In this document: positions 34,437 through 46,999 of the stretch, one piece after another | Layout: every line of letters starts with the position of its first letter | Numbering within the stretch: the stretch's first letter is position 1 | Assembly (NCBI GenBank): GCA_025667525.1 | Contig: CM046880.1 | Span: forward strand, 598,421,452 to 598,485,451 | Length of the DNA: 64,000 bases | Source of the DNA: Glebionis coronaria | Lineage: Eukaryota; Streptophyta; Magnoliopsida; Asterales; Asteraceae | Reading direction: 5' to 3' | Translations under genes and position numbers: made by a program | Notes under the pieces: generated by a model | The model's input: only the letters and a program-made list of their open reading frames with translations | Database searches by the model: none | Told to the model about the DNA's origin: nothing

Positions 34437-34686
34437 TACTACCTCCGTTTTAAAATAACTGTCTACATTTAATTTATGAAATTTTTTGATAATTTTTATT
34501 ATAATTATTTTTGTGCGTGTTATATAATATTTTATGCAAAATATATGATTAGATAAAATTTTAAATATACTTTCTGTAGATTTAATTTTTATCAAACATT
34601 ATATAAACATATTATTCATGGTAAAAGTTTAAAAAAAAAAACTTAAAAAATCAAATATAAACACTTATTTTGAGATGCAGAGAGTA
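34437..34686. mobile_element. Stowaway-like MITE
   Basis: Left end CTACCTCCGTTTTAAAATAA; right end inverted CTCTCTGCATCTCAAAATAA; TA on both sides (34437-34438, 34685-34686). 246 bp, AT-rich, non-coding. Confidence 0.7.
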
Positions 34687-35369
34687 ACAAAGTTACGCAT
34701 CTCTAAAATTTTAAGCAAAGCCCTTAAATTTTGAGACTTGATAACATTTTTGATAAGCTAAAGGGTAAAGTTCAAATTTTATCTTTCGATTTTGTGAAAA
34801 TGATAAGTTTGCCATCGAGTGGAAATTTCTGACACTTTTGCCACTATACTTGTAAAACTCGTGCAAAATAACCCCGAGTAGATTTTTTTAACTTTTGGTC
34901 ATTTTTCTCCGTTAACTCACTCAAATGCCATGCAAGTGAGGAAACTTACGTCACTTGCAATCGTCTCATTCACGCATGCACTCTTCCAACTTTATATTCG
35001 TGCAAGAAACGTCCCCTAAAAAAACCCCGTCCCCGAAACCGATAATCCACCTTTCACCTGCCGTCATTATTACACCTTATTTCCACTGTAGCTTCTTGCC
35101 AACACTTTCAAGGACTAGATTTACAAAATTAACATATCAGTTTTCACTAGAATCTTGACCTTAAATACCCTAAATATTATCAATACATACTGGTGCAATT
35201 AAAATCGTACTACCAACCCAAAACTCGATTCAATTTCTTATCAAGTAGCTCTAATGACGTATCAAAAAGAAGTTGTTTTTAAAATGCACAATAATGGGTT
35301 TTTTTACATGGTCTATTGAGGTATGTGAATAACAATCGTAGCCAAATTTAGGGGTTTACTTCTGAGGCC

Positions 35370-35624
35370 ATGATATTTAGTATTGGTCTAAATCATATTT
35401 CTGGAAGGCTTGGTAATGTGGAAAAATATGCTTTATTTTTTTGTTTGCTTAACAAATCATTAGAAGAAGGTCTGAAGTTGATTCACATTGAAAATGATGT
35501 GCATACGATGTTAGATCTGGCTTGTCGGAATGGTTCAATCGATTTGTATGTTGTTCACAAGAAACAGAGACCAGATCAGTATTATTTCAAGAATTTTGAT
35601 TTAGTGGATCAATGTGGTAAATAA
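35370..35624 (+). pseudogene. Possible PB1-like N-terminal domain relic of a Mutator-like transposase
   Basis: An 84-codon frame containing LEEGLKLIHIENDVHTMLDL then IDLYVVHKK. The pattern (a 'GL..L..D.DV..ML' helix followed by a '(I/V).(L/V)YV.H' strand) resembles the PB1-like domain found at the start of plant MuDR-type and SWIM-finger transposon proteins. The rest of such a protein is absent and upstream coding traces run into stops. A chance match is possible. Confidence 0.35.
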
Positions 35625-36055
35625 GAAAGATTGTAGTGAGTCTAAACCTGAGACTTCGTAAAGTAAATTTTTTAAATTCCTATATTTTAAAATACAAAAA
35701 GGTGTCATAATAAATGTAAAAAATTACGTTATTTGTTGTAATGACACAACACATGACGTTACTCCCATTATAGATGCATATCAGAAAAGAGCTGAGAAAG
35801 AATGAAAACTTATATATCTAGATGTCCTATATAGAGATGTTTGGCCTTTTTTGAGAAGAGTTAAAAAACTTACCTAAAAATTATTTTATCCAACAAGAAT
35901 ATTAACATGGTCATGTTAACTTATTTTTAATCGTCATCCCTCATCATTTGGTCATCAAGTTATACTTAAATTATAACTCTAAAAAACTATATGTCATAAT
36001 GTTTGAAATATGTTGCTATCATTTCGAAGATTCTTATGACCTTCTCAAACAACCC

Positions 36056-36063
36056 TATAAAAA
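36056..36063 (+). promoter_or_regulatory. TATA box of the ABC transporter gene
   Basis: TATAAAAA in CAACCCTATAAAAACACAAC, 137 bases upstream of the chosen ATG, leaving a leader of about 100 bases, usual for a plant gene. Confidence 0.55.
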
Positions 36064-36192
36064 CACAACTCATAAACCTCAAAAAAAAAACCTCATTCAC
36101 CACTCGTGCTTCATAAACCAAACACAAATAACTGAAGTGGTGACATCCTTAAAAAACATCATCATATTATTTCATTTGATCAAACAAAAAAA

Positions 36193-39100
36193 ATGATGAT
36201 GAGCGACATCCTTAATGTTACAAACCCTACAATAATAAACCCTTTGCTAAATCCAGTTTTCTTACATGGGTGTGTTTCTTTGATCCACTTCTTGTTTTTG
36301 ATCTTTATATTAGTCTCATTGGTTGTTAAGAGACTCAGAACTGATCGAACCGATGTTCCGAAACAAACCTGTAAATGTTTGTATTACAAACAGGCTTTGT
36401 TTTGTTGTGTGACTCTTTCAGTTTTTAATATTGTTTTGTGTTTTTGGAATAGTTTTTATTGGTATAGAAATGGTTGGAATGATGAGAAGATTGTCACACT
36501 TTTGCATGGTGGTTTAGGAACACTTGTTTGGTTATTTGTTTGTGTTTATTTGCGTACGGTTGTTTCGAATTCGTCGACAGATTCTAGGAAGTATCCGTTT
36601 GTTTTGAGGTTATGGTGGGTGTTTTTCTTTACGGTTTCTTGTTATTCACTTGTGGTAGACTATGTTTATTATAAGAAGACAAGTAGTTTGGTTACGATGT
36701 TCTTTGTATCTGATTCTGTGTCTAGTTTCATGGGCTTGTTTCTTTTTTTCTTGGGGTTTTCGTATAACAGTGATCAGGAAGAAGGTCGAGATGGTAATCT
36801 CGAAGAGCCACTGTTGAATTCGGGTGAAATTAGTAGTAATAAGGGTGAAATTTCATCAACTTATGATAATGCAAGTTACTATAGCTTGTTAACGTTTTCT
36901 TGGATGAATTCGGTTATTGCGAAAGGTAATAAGAAGCCATTAGATCTTGAGGATATCCCTCAGCTCTCGGATATTGATAGTGTTAGGAAAGTGTTTCCTG
37001 TTTTGTTAAATAAAGTAGAGTCTTTAAGCAATGGGAGTACTCAAATCACAACGTTTGGTCTCACAAAAGCGCTAGTCTATATCGTGTGGAAGGATGTTGT
37101 GGTAACGGGCTTGTTAGGTTTAGTATCTTCGTTGGCTAGTTTTGTCGGTCCTTACCTCATAGACTCATTTGTTCAATACTTGAATGGTAACCGAGCTTAT
37201 GCATACCAAGGTCTTGTTTTAGTGGCTGCATTTTTCGTGTCTAAGATTATAGGGTGTTTTACTCAACGACATTGGTACTTTAAGCTTCAACAAGCGGGAA
37301 TTAGAGCGCGATCAGCTATCGTTGCCATGATTTACCTCAAGGGTTTGACCATTTCTGGTCAGTCTAAGCAAGGGAACTCGAGTGGTGAAATCATCAACTT
37401 CATGGCCGTTGATGCAGAAAGAATAGGTGATTACGCTTGGTATATGCACGATTTTTGGTTAGTGTTTGTGCAAGTAGGTATCGCGTTACTACTTTTATAT
37501 AAAACCTTAGGACTAGCTGTCATATCTTCATTTATCGCTACAGTTCTCGTATTGTTGGCTAATTATCCACTAGGAAACATACAAGAAAAACTTCAAGATA
37601 ATTTGATGAAATCGAAAGATAAACGGATGAAATCAACATCCGAAATCTTAAGAAACATGAGGATTTTAAAACTTCAAGGTTGGGAAATGAAGTTTCTGTC
37701 GAAAATCATCAAACTTCGTGACGAAGAAGAAGGGGCACTAAAGAAGTATATGTACACTCTGTCCATGACTTCATTTATTTTCTGGGGTGCACCAATTATT
37801 GTGGCGGTGGCCACTTTCGCTACATGTTTGTTTGCTGGTATCCCACTCGAATCAGGAAAAGTTCTTTCTGCACTTGCAACGTTTAAAATACTTCAAGAAC
37901 CAATTTACAATCTTCCAGACTCGATTTCAGTGTTTTTCCAAACAAAAGTCTCTCTTGATCGCATTGCCACATACCTTCGCCTGGACGACATAGATTCTAA
38001 TGCTATCAATAAGGCTCCACAAGGTAGTTCTGGAACGGCTATTGAAATTATAGATGGGAATTTCGCGTGGGATAGTAGTGTGTCTTCTAACCCGACACTC
38101 AAAGATATAAACATTCGAGTGAATCATGGTATGCGTGTTGCTGTTTGTGGGACAGTTGGGTCAGGGAAATCAAGTTTATTGTCTTGTATATTAGGTGAGG
38201 TGTCAAAGGTGTCGGGAAGTGTAAAAGTAGAAGGTACAAAGGCCTATGTAGCTCAATCGCCGTGGATACAAAGTGGAAAGATTGAAGATAATATCTTGTT
38301 TGGTAAGGAGATGGATAGAGAGAGGTACGAAAAGGTTCTAGAAGCATGTTCATTGAAGAAAGATCTTGAAGTTCTTTCATTTGGTGATCAAACGGTTATT
38401 GGTGAGCGTGGGATCAATTTGAGTGGGGGTCAGAAGCAGAGGATACAGATTGCTCGGGCTCTTTATCAAGATGCTGATATTTATCTTTTTGATGATCCTT
38501 TTAGTGCTGTTGATGCTCATACAGGAAGTCATCTTTTCAAAGTAAGCGTTTTTTATAACTATTTTAGTTTGTATTTAAGAATTCTGACACATTCTTGAAT
38601 GCTCGTTTGGTTTTTCTTCAATGACAGGAATGTATGTTACAATTTTTGGACTCGAAGACTGTGATTTATATCACACATCAAGTCGAGTTCTTACCTGCTG
38701 CAGATCTTATTCTGGTGAGTCTTTGATTTTCATTTAGTTTGTACATATTGCACAGATAGGTATTACACTACTTAATAATGTCGTATAAGTTATACAATGA
38801 CTTTGCATAGGCCTGAAATTTCTAATCCCATTGTTTCATACTAAAATTATATCCTGAATACGTCTCACTGATGCAAGAACACTATTATCAGGTTTTGAGA
38901 GATGGAAGAATCACGCAAGCAGGAAAATATAATGACATTCTAGATTCAGGAAGCGACTTCATGGAACTTGTAGGTGCACACAAAGAAGCATTATCATCCA
39001 TTGATTCCATAGGAGCAACCGTTGATCAAGCACAATCAGATACTTCTACGAAGAACACGACCAGCACTCAGAATGATAAAACAGATGATATCGCGGGTTC

Positions 39101-41947
39101 AAAAGCACAACTTGTTCAAGAGGAAGAAAGAGAAAAAGGAAGAGTAGGTTTCTCAGTCTACTGGAAATACATAACAACCGCTTACGGAGGGGCACTTGCT
39201 CCACTCATAGTATTGGCACAAGTCATCTTCCAGGTTCTTCAAATTGGAAGCAATTATTGGATGGCTTGGGCTTCTCCAGTGTCGGCTAGTGATCCAGCAC
39301 CTGTTGAAGGCTCGACCCTAATTATTGTTTATGTAGCTTTAGCAGCTGGAAGTGCATTATGCATACTTGCAAGAGGTTTGCTTTTAGCAACTGTCGCATA
39401 TAAAGCCGCTACTATTCTATTCCACAAGATGCACTTGTCGATTTTCCGGTCGCCCATGTCTTTCTTTGACTCTACTCCAAGTGGAAGAATACTAAATAGA
39501 GTAAGGAAACATCTTCTATCCTTATTCATACTTAGTTTTTAGAATCTAGATTGCAAGGCCGGAGGTCCTTTTCTATCTTTGATAGAACCGGAACCAGTCT
39601 CTCTATCTTTGCTAGGGGTATGACTGTCTACGTCTCAACCTCCCCTATACACTGTCCTAGACGGTATTGGGACCCATAACCCGTGGAAGACGGAATTGGG
39701 TGTTACCTTTTATGTAGCAAAATGAGCCGGTCTCGAACACAATGGGTCAAAACAGGTCATTTTTATTCGGGTTGAAATGGTCGAAACATTTTTTGCCCCA
39801 ACCTTTATACATTAAATAAGTAATGCAGGCTCAAATATGATGAGAAATTTTATTAATTTTTTAATGGGCTAATTGCGTAACGAAATCAGTACATAACCAA
39901 CTTTGATTTGATTTTTAATTCAAGTAACCACCTTAATATTTAAAAAAATCGGTTAAGGTAATCATAAGATTTGACCATGTTGATTTGTTTTAATCCGTCG
40001 TCTTTAACTTCGTATCTTTTAATTTATAGGCATCTACAGATCAAAGTGCAGTCGACATGCAAATTCCTTACCAAGTCGGATCATTCGTATTTGCGATCAT
40101 TCAGCTTCTTGGCATCATTGCGGTTATGTCACAATGTGCTTGGCAAGTGATCATAGTGTTCATTCCTGTTGCGGGAATGTGCATTTGGTTACAACAATAT
40201 TACTTGCCATCAGCAAGAGAAATGGCACGTCTGGTTGGAGTATGTAAAGGTCCCGTCATACAGAATTTTTCTGAAACAATATCAGGATCAACCACCATTC
40301 GAAGCTTTGATCAACAAAGCAGATTTCAAGACACGAATCTGAAACTAAATGACGATTTTGCTAGACCAAAATTTCATGCTGCTGCTGCTATGGAATGGTT
40401 AGGCATACGTTTGGATATGTTGTCCACTTTCACATTTGCTGTGTTTTTAATTTTCTTGATATCTATTCCGGAGGGAACTATTGACCCAAGTATTGCGGGC
40501 TTGGCTGTTACATATGGACTTACTTTAAACACGTTACAAGGATGGGTAGTGTGGACATTAACCAATCTTGAAAACAAGATTATTTCGGTGGAAAGAATAT
40601 TTCAGTATTCTTCTATTCCAAGTGAACCTCCACTTGTAATAGAATCAAATAGGCCCGATGATCAGTGGCCGTCACAAGGTGAAGTTGAGATACGCCATCT
40701 TCAGGTACTTAAATCACACTATTTTTTTTTTCAATAATGATACTGTACTAGTCAAGTAAACACTATTGTTGAATCTTTTGATTTCATTTGAAAAGGTTCG
40801 GTACGCACCACATATGCCACTTGTGTTACGAGGCCTTACGTGCACTTTCAGTGGTGGAAAGAAAACCGGGATTGTAGGAAGAACTGGTAGTGGGAAGTCA
40901 ACTTTGATTCAGACACTCTTCCGCCTTGTGGAACCTGCAGCTGGACAGATTCTGATAGACGGAGTTAACATATCCACAATTGGACTTCATGATCTTCGTT
41001 CAAGATTGAGCATAATTCCTCAAGATCCAACCATGTTTGAAGGAACTATTCGTAGCAACTTAGACCCCCTTGAAGAGTATACAGATGATAAGATTTGGGA
41101 GGTAGCTAAATTACAAAATAATGATTTCTATGCTTCATATGGTGCTACGATATGGGTTGTTTGGGGTTGCTTACTATAATTTCTTGTTTGGTTAATGCTT
41201 TTTAAAAACTTTAAACTGTTTTTCTAAAACTTGTAAACTATCAAATAAGCAGTTTAGGTAAGCTATCCCGTTCAAAATTTCTTATCTTCTATATTAAAGA
41301 CACATTAAGCGGATATAAATGCTATCTTAACAATATTTGTAATTACTTAGGCACTCGATAAGTGTCAACTTGGAGATGAAGTGAGGAGCAAGGAAGGGAA
41401 ACTCGACTCACCAGGTTGATCTTGTTCATATTCTTTATATTAAGCATTTTCAACTTCTATTACGGTGTCTTATTAGTTCTCATTTTACGTAAATAGTTAC
41501 TGAGAATGGAGAGAACTGGAGCGTGGGTCAAAGGCAGCTTGTGTGTCTAGGGCGTGTGCTACTAAAAAAAAGCAAAGTCTTGGTTCTTGACGAAGCTACT
41601 GCATCAGTCGATACTGCAACGGATGGAATGATTCAACAGACACTCAACCGACACTTCAATGACTCTACTGTTATAATGATTGCACATCGTATCACGTCTG
41701 TGCTTGATAGTGACATGGTTTTGGTTCTGGAACAAGGTTCGTTAATCAAGTTTAATGTCAGCTATTGTGTATGTTTCAATTAAATTCTTTTGTCTAAGCA
41801 AAAAAATTTCTGTATACAGGTTTGATTGAGGAATATGATTCTCCAAAAAAGTTGCTGGAAGATAAATCTTCCTCGTTTGCAAAGCTTGTCGCTGAGTATA
41901 GCATGAGATCCAGTTCCAGTTTTGAAAACTTAGCAGCGACAAAATAA
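36193..41947 (+). CDS. ABC transporter, C family (MRP/ABCC3-like), eight exons
   Basis: Full-size ATP-driven exporter of the plant MRP/ABCC class, which moves glutathione- and other anionic conjugates, usually across the tonoplast. Exons by GT-AG sites: 36193-38541, 38628-38714, 38892-39500, 40030-40704, 40796-41101, 41351-41414, 41497-41736, 41820-41947. All phases join, giving about 1,485 residues, the usual length. Order: N-terminal TMD0 (to about 190), TMD1, NBD1 with Walker [10 protein letters not shown] near 653, signature [15 protein letters not shown], Walker [17 protein letters not shown], an acidic/charged linker, TMD2, NBD2 with Walker [11 protein letters not shown] near 1268, signature variant [14 protein letters not shown], Walker [17 protein letters not shown]. 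The start is MMMS, three consecutive ATGs after an A-run. No disabling change was seen. Intron 3 holds a SINE-like fragment. Closest named relatives are the AtMRP3/ABCC3 type; the substrate is not readable from sequence. Confidence 0.93.
39545..39720 (+). mobile_element. SINE-like fragment in intron 3 of the ABC gene
   Basis: Contains CCAGTCTCTCTATCTTTGCT, AGGGGTATGACTGTCTACGT and CTCCCCTATACACTG..., word order like the 3' half of Au-type plant SINEs. No A- or T-rich tail or duplication was resolved. It lies wholly between splice sites. Confidence 0.45.
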
Positions 41948-42626
41948 GTTGAGTACAAAATTTGGTGCTTGATGATCTGGTCTTGATTGATGATCGAAAG
42001 TGCATGTTGACATCGGAAGCTAAATGAGTTCAGGTGTTGGATAGCTTACGCTGACACGCATATTTCCACTGTTTTCTATAGTTTTGTTTTGGGAAAGATT
42101 AATTAACTAGTTTCTTCTGTAACCTGTTTAGATATTACAAATGTAGTTAAAAAAATAAAGGTAATTTTTAATCAAGTTTTGAAGCTAATAGTTAATTAAG
42201 TATATGCAGCTTGATGAAATGGTTAAACAGGTTGCTGCATATGCAACTTGTAATAAGTTTTCTAACTTTATACTCTTTTTACCCGGTTTTGATTTGATCG
42301 TAGGATCTGACTGAATAAACGCATAACGTTGACTCACAGTTTTCGTACTGAAACCGACCTCTTTTGTATGTTTTTATTTGATTCCAAATTTCTGAAAGGA
42401 GCCACTACTATAACATAGGAAGTTTAATATTTGTGCATATATCACTTATAAAACCTTCTATAGTTTGTAATCCAGAACAAACTTTGACTTTCGAAGTCAA
42501 CTTTGTTAATCAAGTGAATTATCTTACTTCAAAAACACAATTTACATCGGGAAACATAATAACTATGGATCTCAACATAACTACCACTGATCTCTGACAG
42601 AAGTAATCTCAGACATCTTCCACACA
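41948..42626 (+). other. 3' flank of the ABC transporter gene
   Basis: Probable 3' untranslated region and intergenic DNA. AAAAATAAAGG near 42150, after a T/G-rich stretch (TTTCTTCTGTAACCTG), is a plausible poly(A) signal region about 200 bases after the stop. Nothing else is recognised. Confidence 0.4.
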
Positions 42627-42871
42627 CCTTCTGCCAGGGACGGAGCTAGGGGGTTCCCGCGGGTGCCCGTGACCCCTATGGATTTTTTCTGTGTAGTGTT
42701 AATTTGTGAAGAAAATATCGATTTTTTCAAAATTCATTTTAAATGCACCCTGTCAATCGGAACGTGTTTTTACCCTTCGTTTCAATTTACTTTTTACGTG
42801 TGTTATATTATAGTTCAAAAATTTCTGTGCACCCGGTCATATTCCATCCTGGCTTCGTCCCTGCCTTTTGC
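42627..42871. mobile_element. hAT-type MITE, copy 1
   Basis: Inverted ends CAGGGACGGAGC and CAGGGACGAAGCC at 42635-42863 (229 bp), with eight-base duplications CCTTCTGC (42627-42634) and CCTTTTGC (42864-42871) that differ at one base. Eight-base duplications and CAGGG ends are hAT features. Non-coding. Confidence 0.85.
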
Positions 42872-43949
42872 CATACTCGACCATAATCCACAGTGTGTAC
42901 TAGGAGAGTAGGAGATCATACAGATGGAATCATCATGCAAGTTATAGCACCATACTCACTAACTACATTTCCTGGAACATCATCACCCAAGCTATACAAG
43001 TAGCTACATCCTCACTAGGATCGGAATGGAGACGAATAAACCAGGCATCATCAGCGGAGGAACACACACCCTCGAGGAGAATCCAACCTAACCTCCTGTG
43101 GTAGTACAATGAAAGGACCAAGTAGAATCATCTTTCACTTACTATTCCTTTCCGATACAAGGCCAGATAGAATGTGCAGAGCTATAAGATGTTTGGGACA
43201 ATTCAAATCATGATACAAGGCCATTTACTGTCATGGACTGAAAAACATATCATGTTACGAGATAAGGTATTTTCCATGGCAAATCACTGATTCAGACAGA
43301 TATTACCTGAATCCAAATTAGCAGATGAGAATCAACACTGGTATTTGCGTGTTCATGATATATACTCAGGCTTTAGACTGTTATCACAAACAGTCCTATA
43401 AGACAGAATTGATGATATTGCATAATGACATTCCGCTCCTCTGGTAAAATGTTAGAACTGGTAATAACGCAAATAATTTTCAAATACGCACAACACAAAG
43501 ATATTAAACATGAACGCAATTTATACTATTACAGTTAATTGTTAAAAATGCAGGCATAAAAATGTTAGGCATTGAATATGTAAAGCACAAATATACTATC
43601 AACAAGCATGAACTATTCCTTTTGGGGTGGACAATGGCTGGTGCCAAAAGGCACCCGGGGTCAGGGTATTCGCGCCTTTTGTGGATACTATCAAACAAGA
43701 ATGAAAGGATAGAGGACTATCGCCAGTTCACATATTTTGCTGGATACTTTCAGATAATTTTCCTATCAACAAGCATGAAAAAAGTACAAGTAACCTTGGT
43801 GTAAATAAATACATACAAATATACACTTGTAAATAGAATATTTCTGAGAAACGAAAAGAAAGAAATGATATTATTGCAATTTCACTATTTACATCAACGT
43901 AAGATGATTATAGAAGTTGGAACATGTTCTTGTGAATGGGCTCCTTGGG
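42872..43949. other. Intergenic DNA between ABC gene and LRR relic
   Basis: No gene, RNA or element recognised; short ORFs here show no family resemblance. Confidence 0.5.
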
Positions 43950-44515
43950 ACCTTCAGAACTTATCAAATCATTACCGGAGCACGGTATCGTAGGTTCCGA
44001 ATATTGTTTGTATCTTCGATGTAAAACCGTATGCCTCAAGCCACCATCTAGACCCAACAATACGCAGACCTTTCAAGTTAATAATGCTCAGTGGAAGATG
44101 ATTTATGCAATGTACCTTGTAACCTCTCAACAAGAACACAATATGAGAGGATGAAATGTTTTAGACGTTTCCTCTTACATATGCTGTTAGGAATATCTCG
44201 TAAATATATACACTCAGGTAGGATTAGCTTCTCGAAACATTGTAATCGGCCTTAGATCCTCTGGTAAGATACCAACAGGATATAAGTTCAAGAGATTTCA
44301 GATGTTTGAACATACAAATACCATCAGGAAGATGTTTTTATCTTTTTAGATAGCATGATTAGCTCTTCAAGACATTCTAACTTGTCAATGTCCTTGGGCG
44401 CCTCTGGAATACTCCCCTCAAGTTTTATCCTTCTGGTGTGTCGTAAACCAGAAATAGTTCTTAAGAAACTCTCAACGCTTTTTGCTACAACTGCGTTTTC
44501 CGAATTATACATTCT
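43950..44515 (-). pseudogene. Relic of a second TIR-NBS-LRR C-terminal exon
   Basis: About 80% similar at DNA level to the LRR exon at 45335-46597, with a central deletion. Readable on the minus strand: KLEGSIPEAPKDIDKLECLE (44340-44420) and NLKGLRIVGSRWWLEAYGF near 44030-44090, matching LEGLIPEAPKDLDQLECLE and NLRGLRIVGS in the larger gene. Broken by stops and shifts. It shows that the TNL locus once had at least two copies of this exon. Confidence 0.75.
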
Positions 44516-45334
44516 ACAATTTGTAACCCAACCATGACAAAGTCACGATATGATTGACTACTCAACGCCTTTCAAAACTACGAACAATGTCCTGACTTCT
44601 GAGAACTCATATCACTAAATTATGTGTTTCCGTACAATACTATCTTTATTATCTTAAGTCACTTAAATACTTTCATAAGTTCATTTTTAACATGGTCATC
44701 TCCAACCTTTCAACATGGTCCTGCCATTTTCATCAAAAACACAGTTTGACTTTCTAGGAAGTCGACTGTCTTTATTAAGCTCCATGAATTCAAAAAAAAT
44801 AAAAATTCAAATAAACTTGGGATTATAGCTTGATAACAGTGCATACATTAAAAAAGTACTACTACTGAAAGGTAAAATGACAATACTTTAAAACACCTCT
44901 TTACAAACAATCGCACTTGGGAGTGTACCAGAGAAAACTATCAACAACCAAAATGGTTTGAGCCAAAATCACTTGGAAATGATCAATGATCAACAATGCA
45001 TGCGGAAAGATATGAGCTTGATCACCTTCCGGGCGGAGTGGCAATTGCCTCCTGCTCATCGAACCTCGAAAGATGTCTGTGATAAACCATACCATACTGG
45101 AAACCATTCGAGTTGAGAAATAGTTAAATTGTTACCTGATCTGGGATTACTTGACGATTTCTTCCTGCTGATCGGATCTACTAGTAGCACAAAATAGTTA
45201 AATTGTTAGAATCATAGTAAAACACATAATTTGCAGAAAAAATTATTATTTCCATAATCAATTTAAAATTTCAAAATAAACCTGTTAAAAATAGCCCTGT
45301 GCGTATTGGCTCCTTTGGCATGTCTTGGTATGCG
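44516..45334. other. Spacer between the two LRR exons
   Basis: No clear gene. A 68-codon minus-strand frame at 44901-45107 has no family I recognise. AT-rich otherwise. Confidence 0.4.
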
Positions 45335-46005
45335 TTATATGTAGCAGACTCTTTCATCCTCAGCATCATCATTAGAGGTTCTTCGTCTCTTGAGTAACAA
45401 ACCATATGTATTAAGAAGCTGCATCGACCCAACAATACGTAGACCTCTCAGATTAAAAGTGCTCTGTGGAAGACGGGTTATGCATGTACCATCTATGTTC
45501 AGCTCTTTCAAACCTTCTAAACTTCCAATTTCCTCAGGCAGTTCAACAACTCGAATACAACCGTGGAGATCAAAACGGTTAATACATTTAATCTTACAAA
45601 TGCTGATTGGAATAACTTGTAAAAGCTTACAGTCTGTTAAGATTAGCTTCTCTAAAGATTCTAATTGGCCAATATCCTCAGGTAACTTCTCAAGAAAGCA
45701 ACAATATTTAATTTCCAGAAATTTGAGATGTTTTAACATACAAATGTTATCTGAAAGAAGTTCAATATCCATATAGCACAAACTTAGCTCCTCTAGACAT
45801 TCTAACTGGTCAAGATCTTTAGGTGCCTCTGGTATAAGGCCTTCAAGTGTAAGCTTTCTTATAAATTGTAAACTGCAAATGCTTCTTGAAAAACTCTCAA
45901 GGTTTGTACAAGCACACAGACCTAAAGAAATAAGCCTTTCAAGATTTCCAAAGGATGAAGCTGGATCTTCTTTATAATAACAAGAAAACTGAAACTTTGG
46001 AGAAT

Positions 46006-46062
46006 CATTGTCTGAGTGCAATCCGAAAAAATCATTGTCTGAGTGCAATCCGAAAAAATCTG
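46006..46062 (-). repeat. In-frame 27-bp tandem duplication in the LRR exon
   Basis: AATCATTGTCTGAGTGCAAT followed by CCGAAAA occurs twice in a row, encoding DFFGLHSDN twice. The reading frame is kept. Confidence 0.9.
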
Positions 46063-46999
46063 TGGCTTCTGTGGCTTCGGCTTCTGCAATGAGATGTAAC
46101 TCGGATAAAGAACCAACCTCATCATTTGAATCAAACACAAAGTACTTAAACCTCCCACAACCACTTAAGTCTAAGAAGGCAAGATTACTCAGACATCCAA
46201 CGGGGGCCTTAATTTCTACCAAATCGTAACAATTTTTAAGATTTAACCTTTTGAGATTTGGAATGAGGCCAAGGTCAAGGGTCCTCAACTTTGAATGACT
46301 GAGGTCAAGATGTTCCAGCTTTAGACATTCGGACGGTATTTGAAGTTCTACCAAATCAGCATAGCATTTGAGTTTTAGCGTCTTTAGATTCGGAGTATTC
46401 CCAAGGTGAAGGTTTGTCAAGTTAGATTCATTGATTTCGAGATATTCGAGCTTTGAGTGATGATCGGCAGGTATATGAAGCTCTACCAAATCATGACAGT
46501 TGCTAATAGTCAACTGCTCAAGATTTGGAGCCAGCCTAAGGTCAAAGGTCCTAAACTTTGAACAACTGATTTTGAAGAACCTGAGGTTATTTAGAACCTA
46601 AGATAAGTAAAAAAAAAACAATTAATAATTGGTACAATAAGAAACCAATACATATATTATATAGGATCATAATGAATAATAAAAAACAACAAAAAAATGA
46701 ACAATTATTGTACCTTTTCTTTTCCATCTTCCCAAAGTTGAATAATCTTGCTGCCATAAATTTCAAGTGCAACAAGGTGTTTTCCTTGAAATGTGTTTGG
46801 TAAACTCAAAAAAGGAAAATCATTCCATTTAATAAATCGTAAGGAACTTGGAAGGTATTCGCTAACTTTAACATTACATGCTTTTGAGGTCCATATGTCA
46901 ATATATCTAAGATCCTTCATTTTTACGAGACCTTTAATTGCAATTTCAGCACCGAAATAATCTAAATCTGAGAATAGACATTTAGTTTCTGGGTACCCT

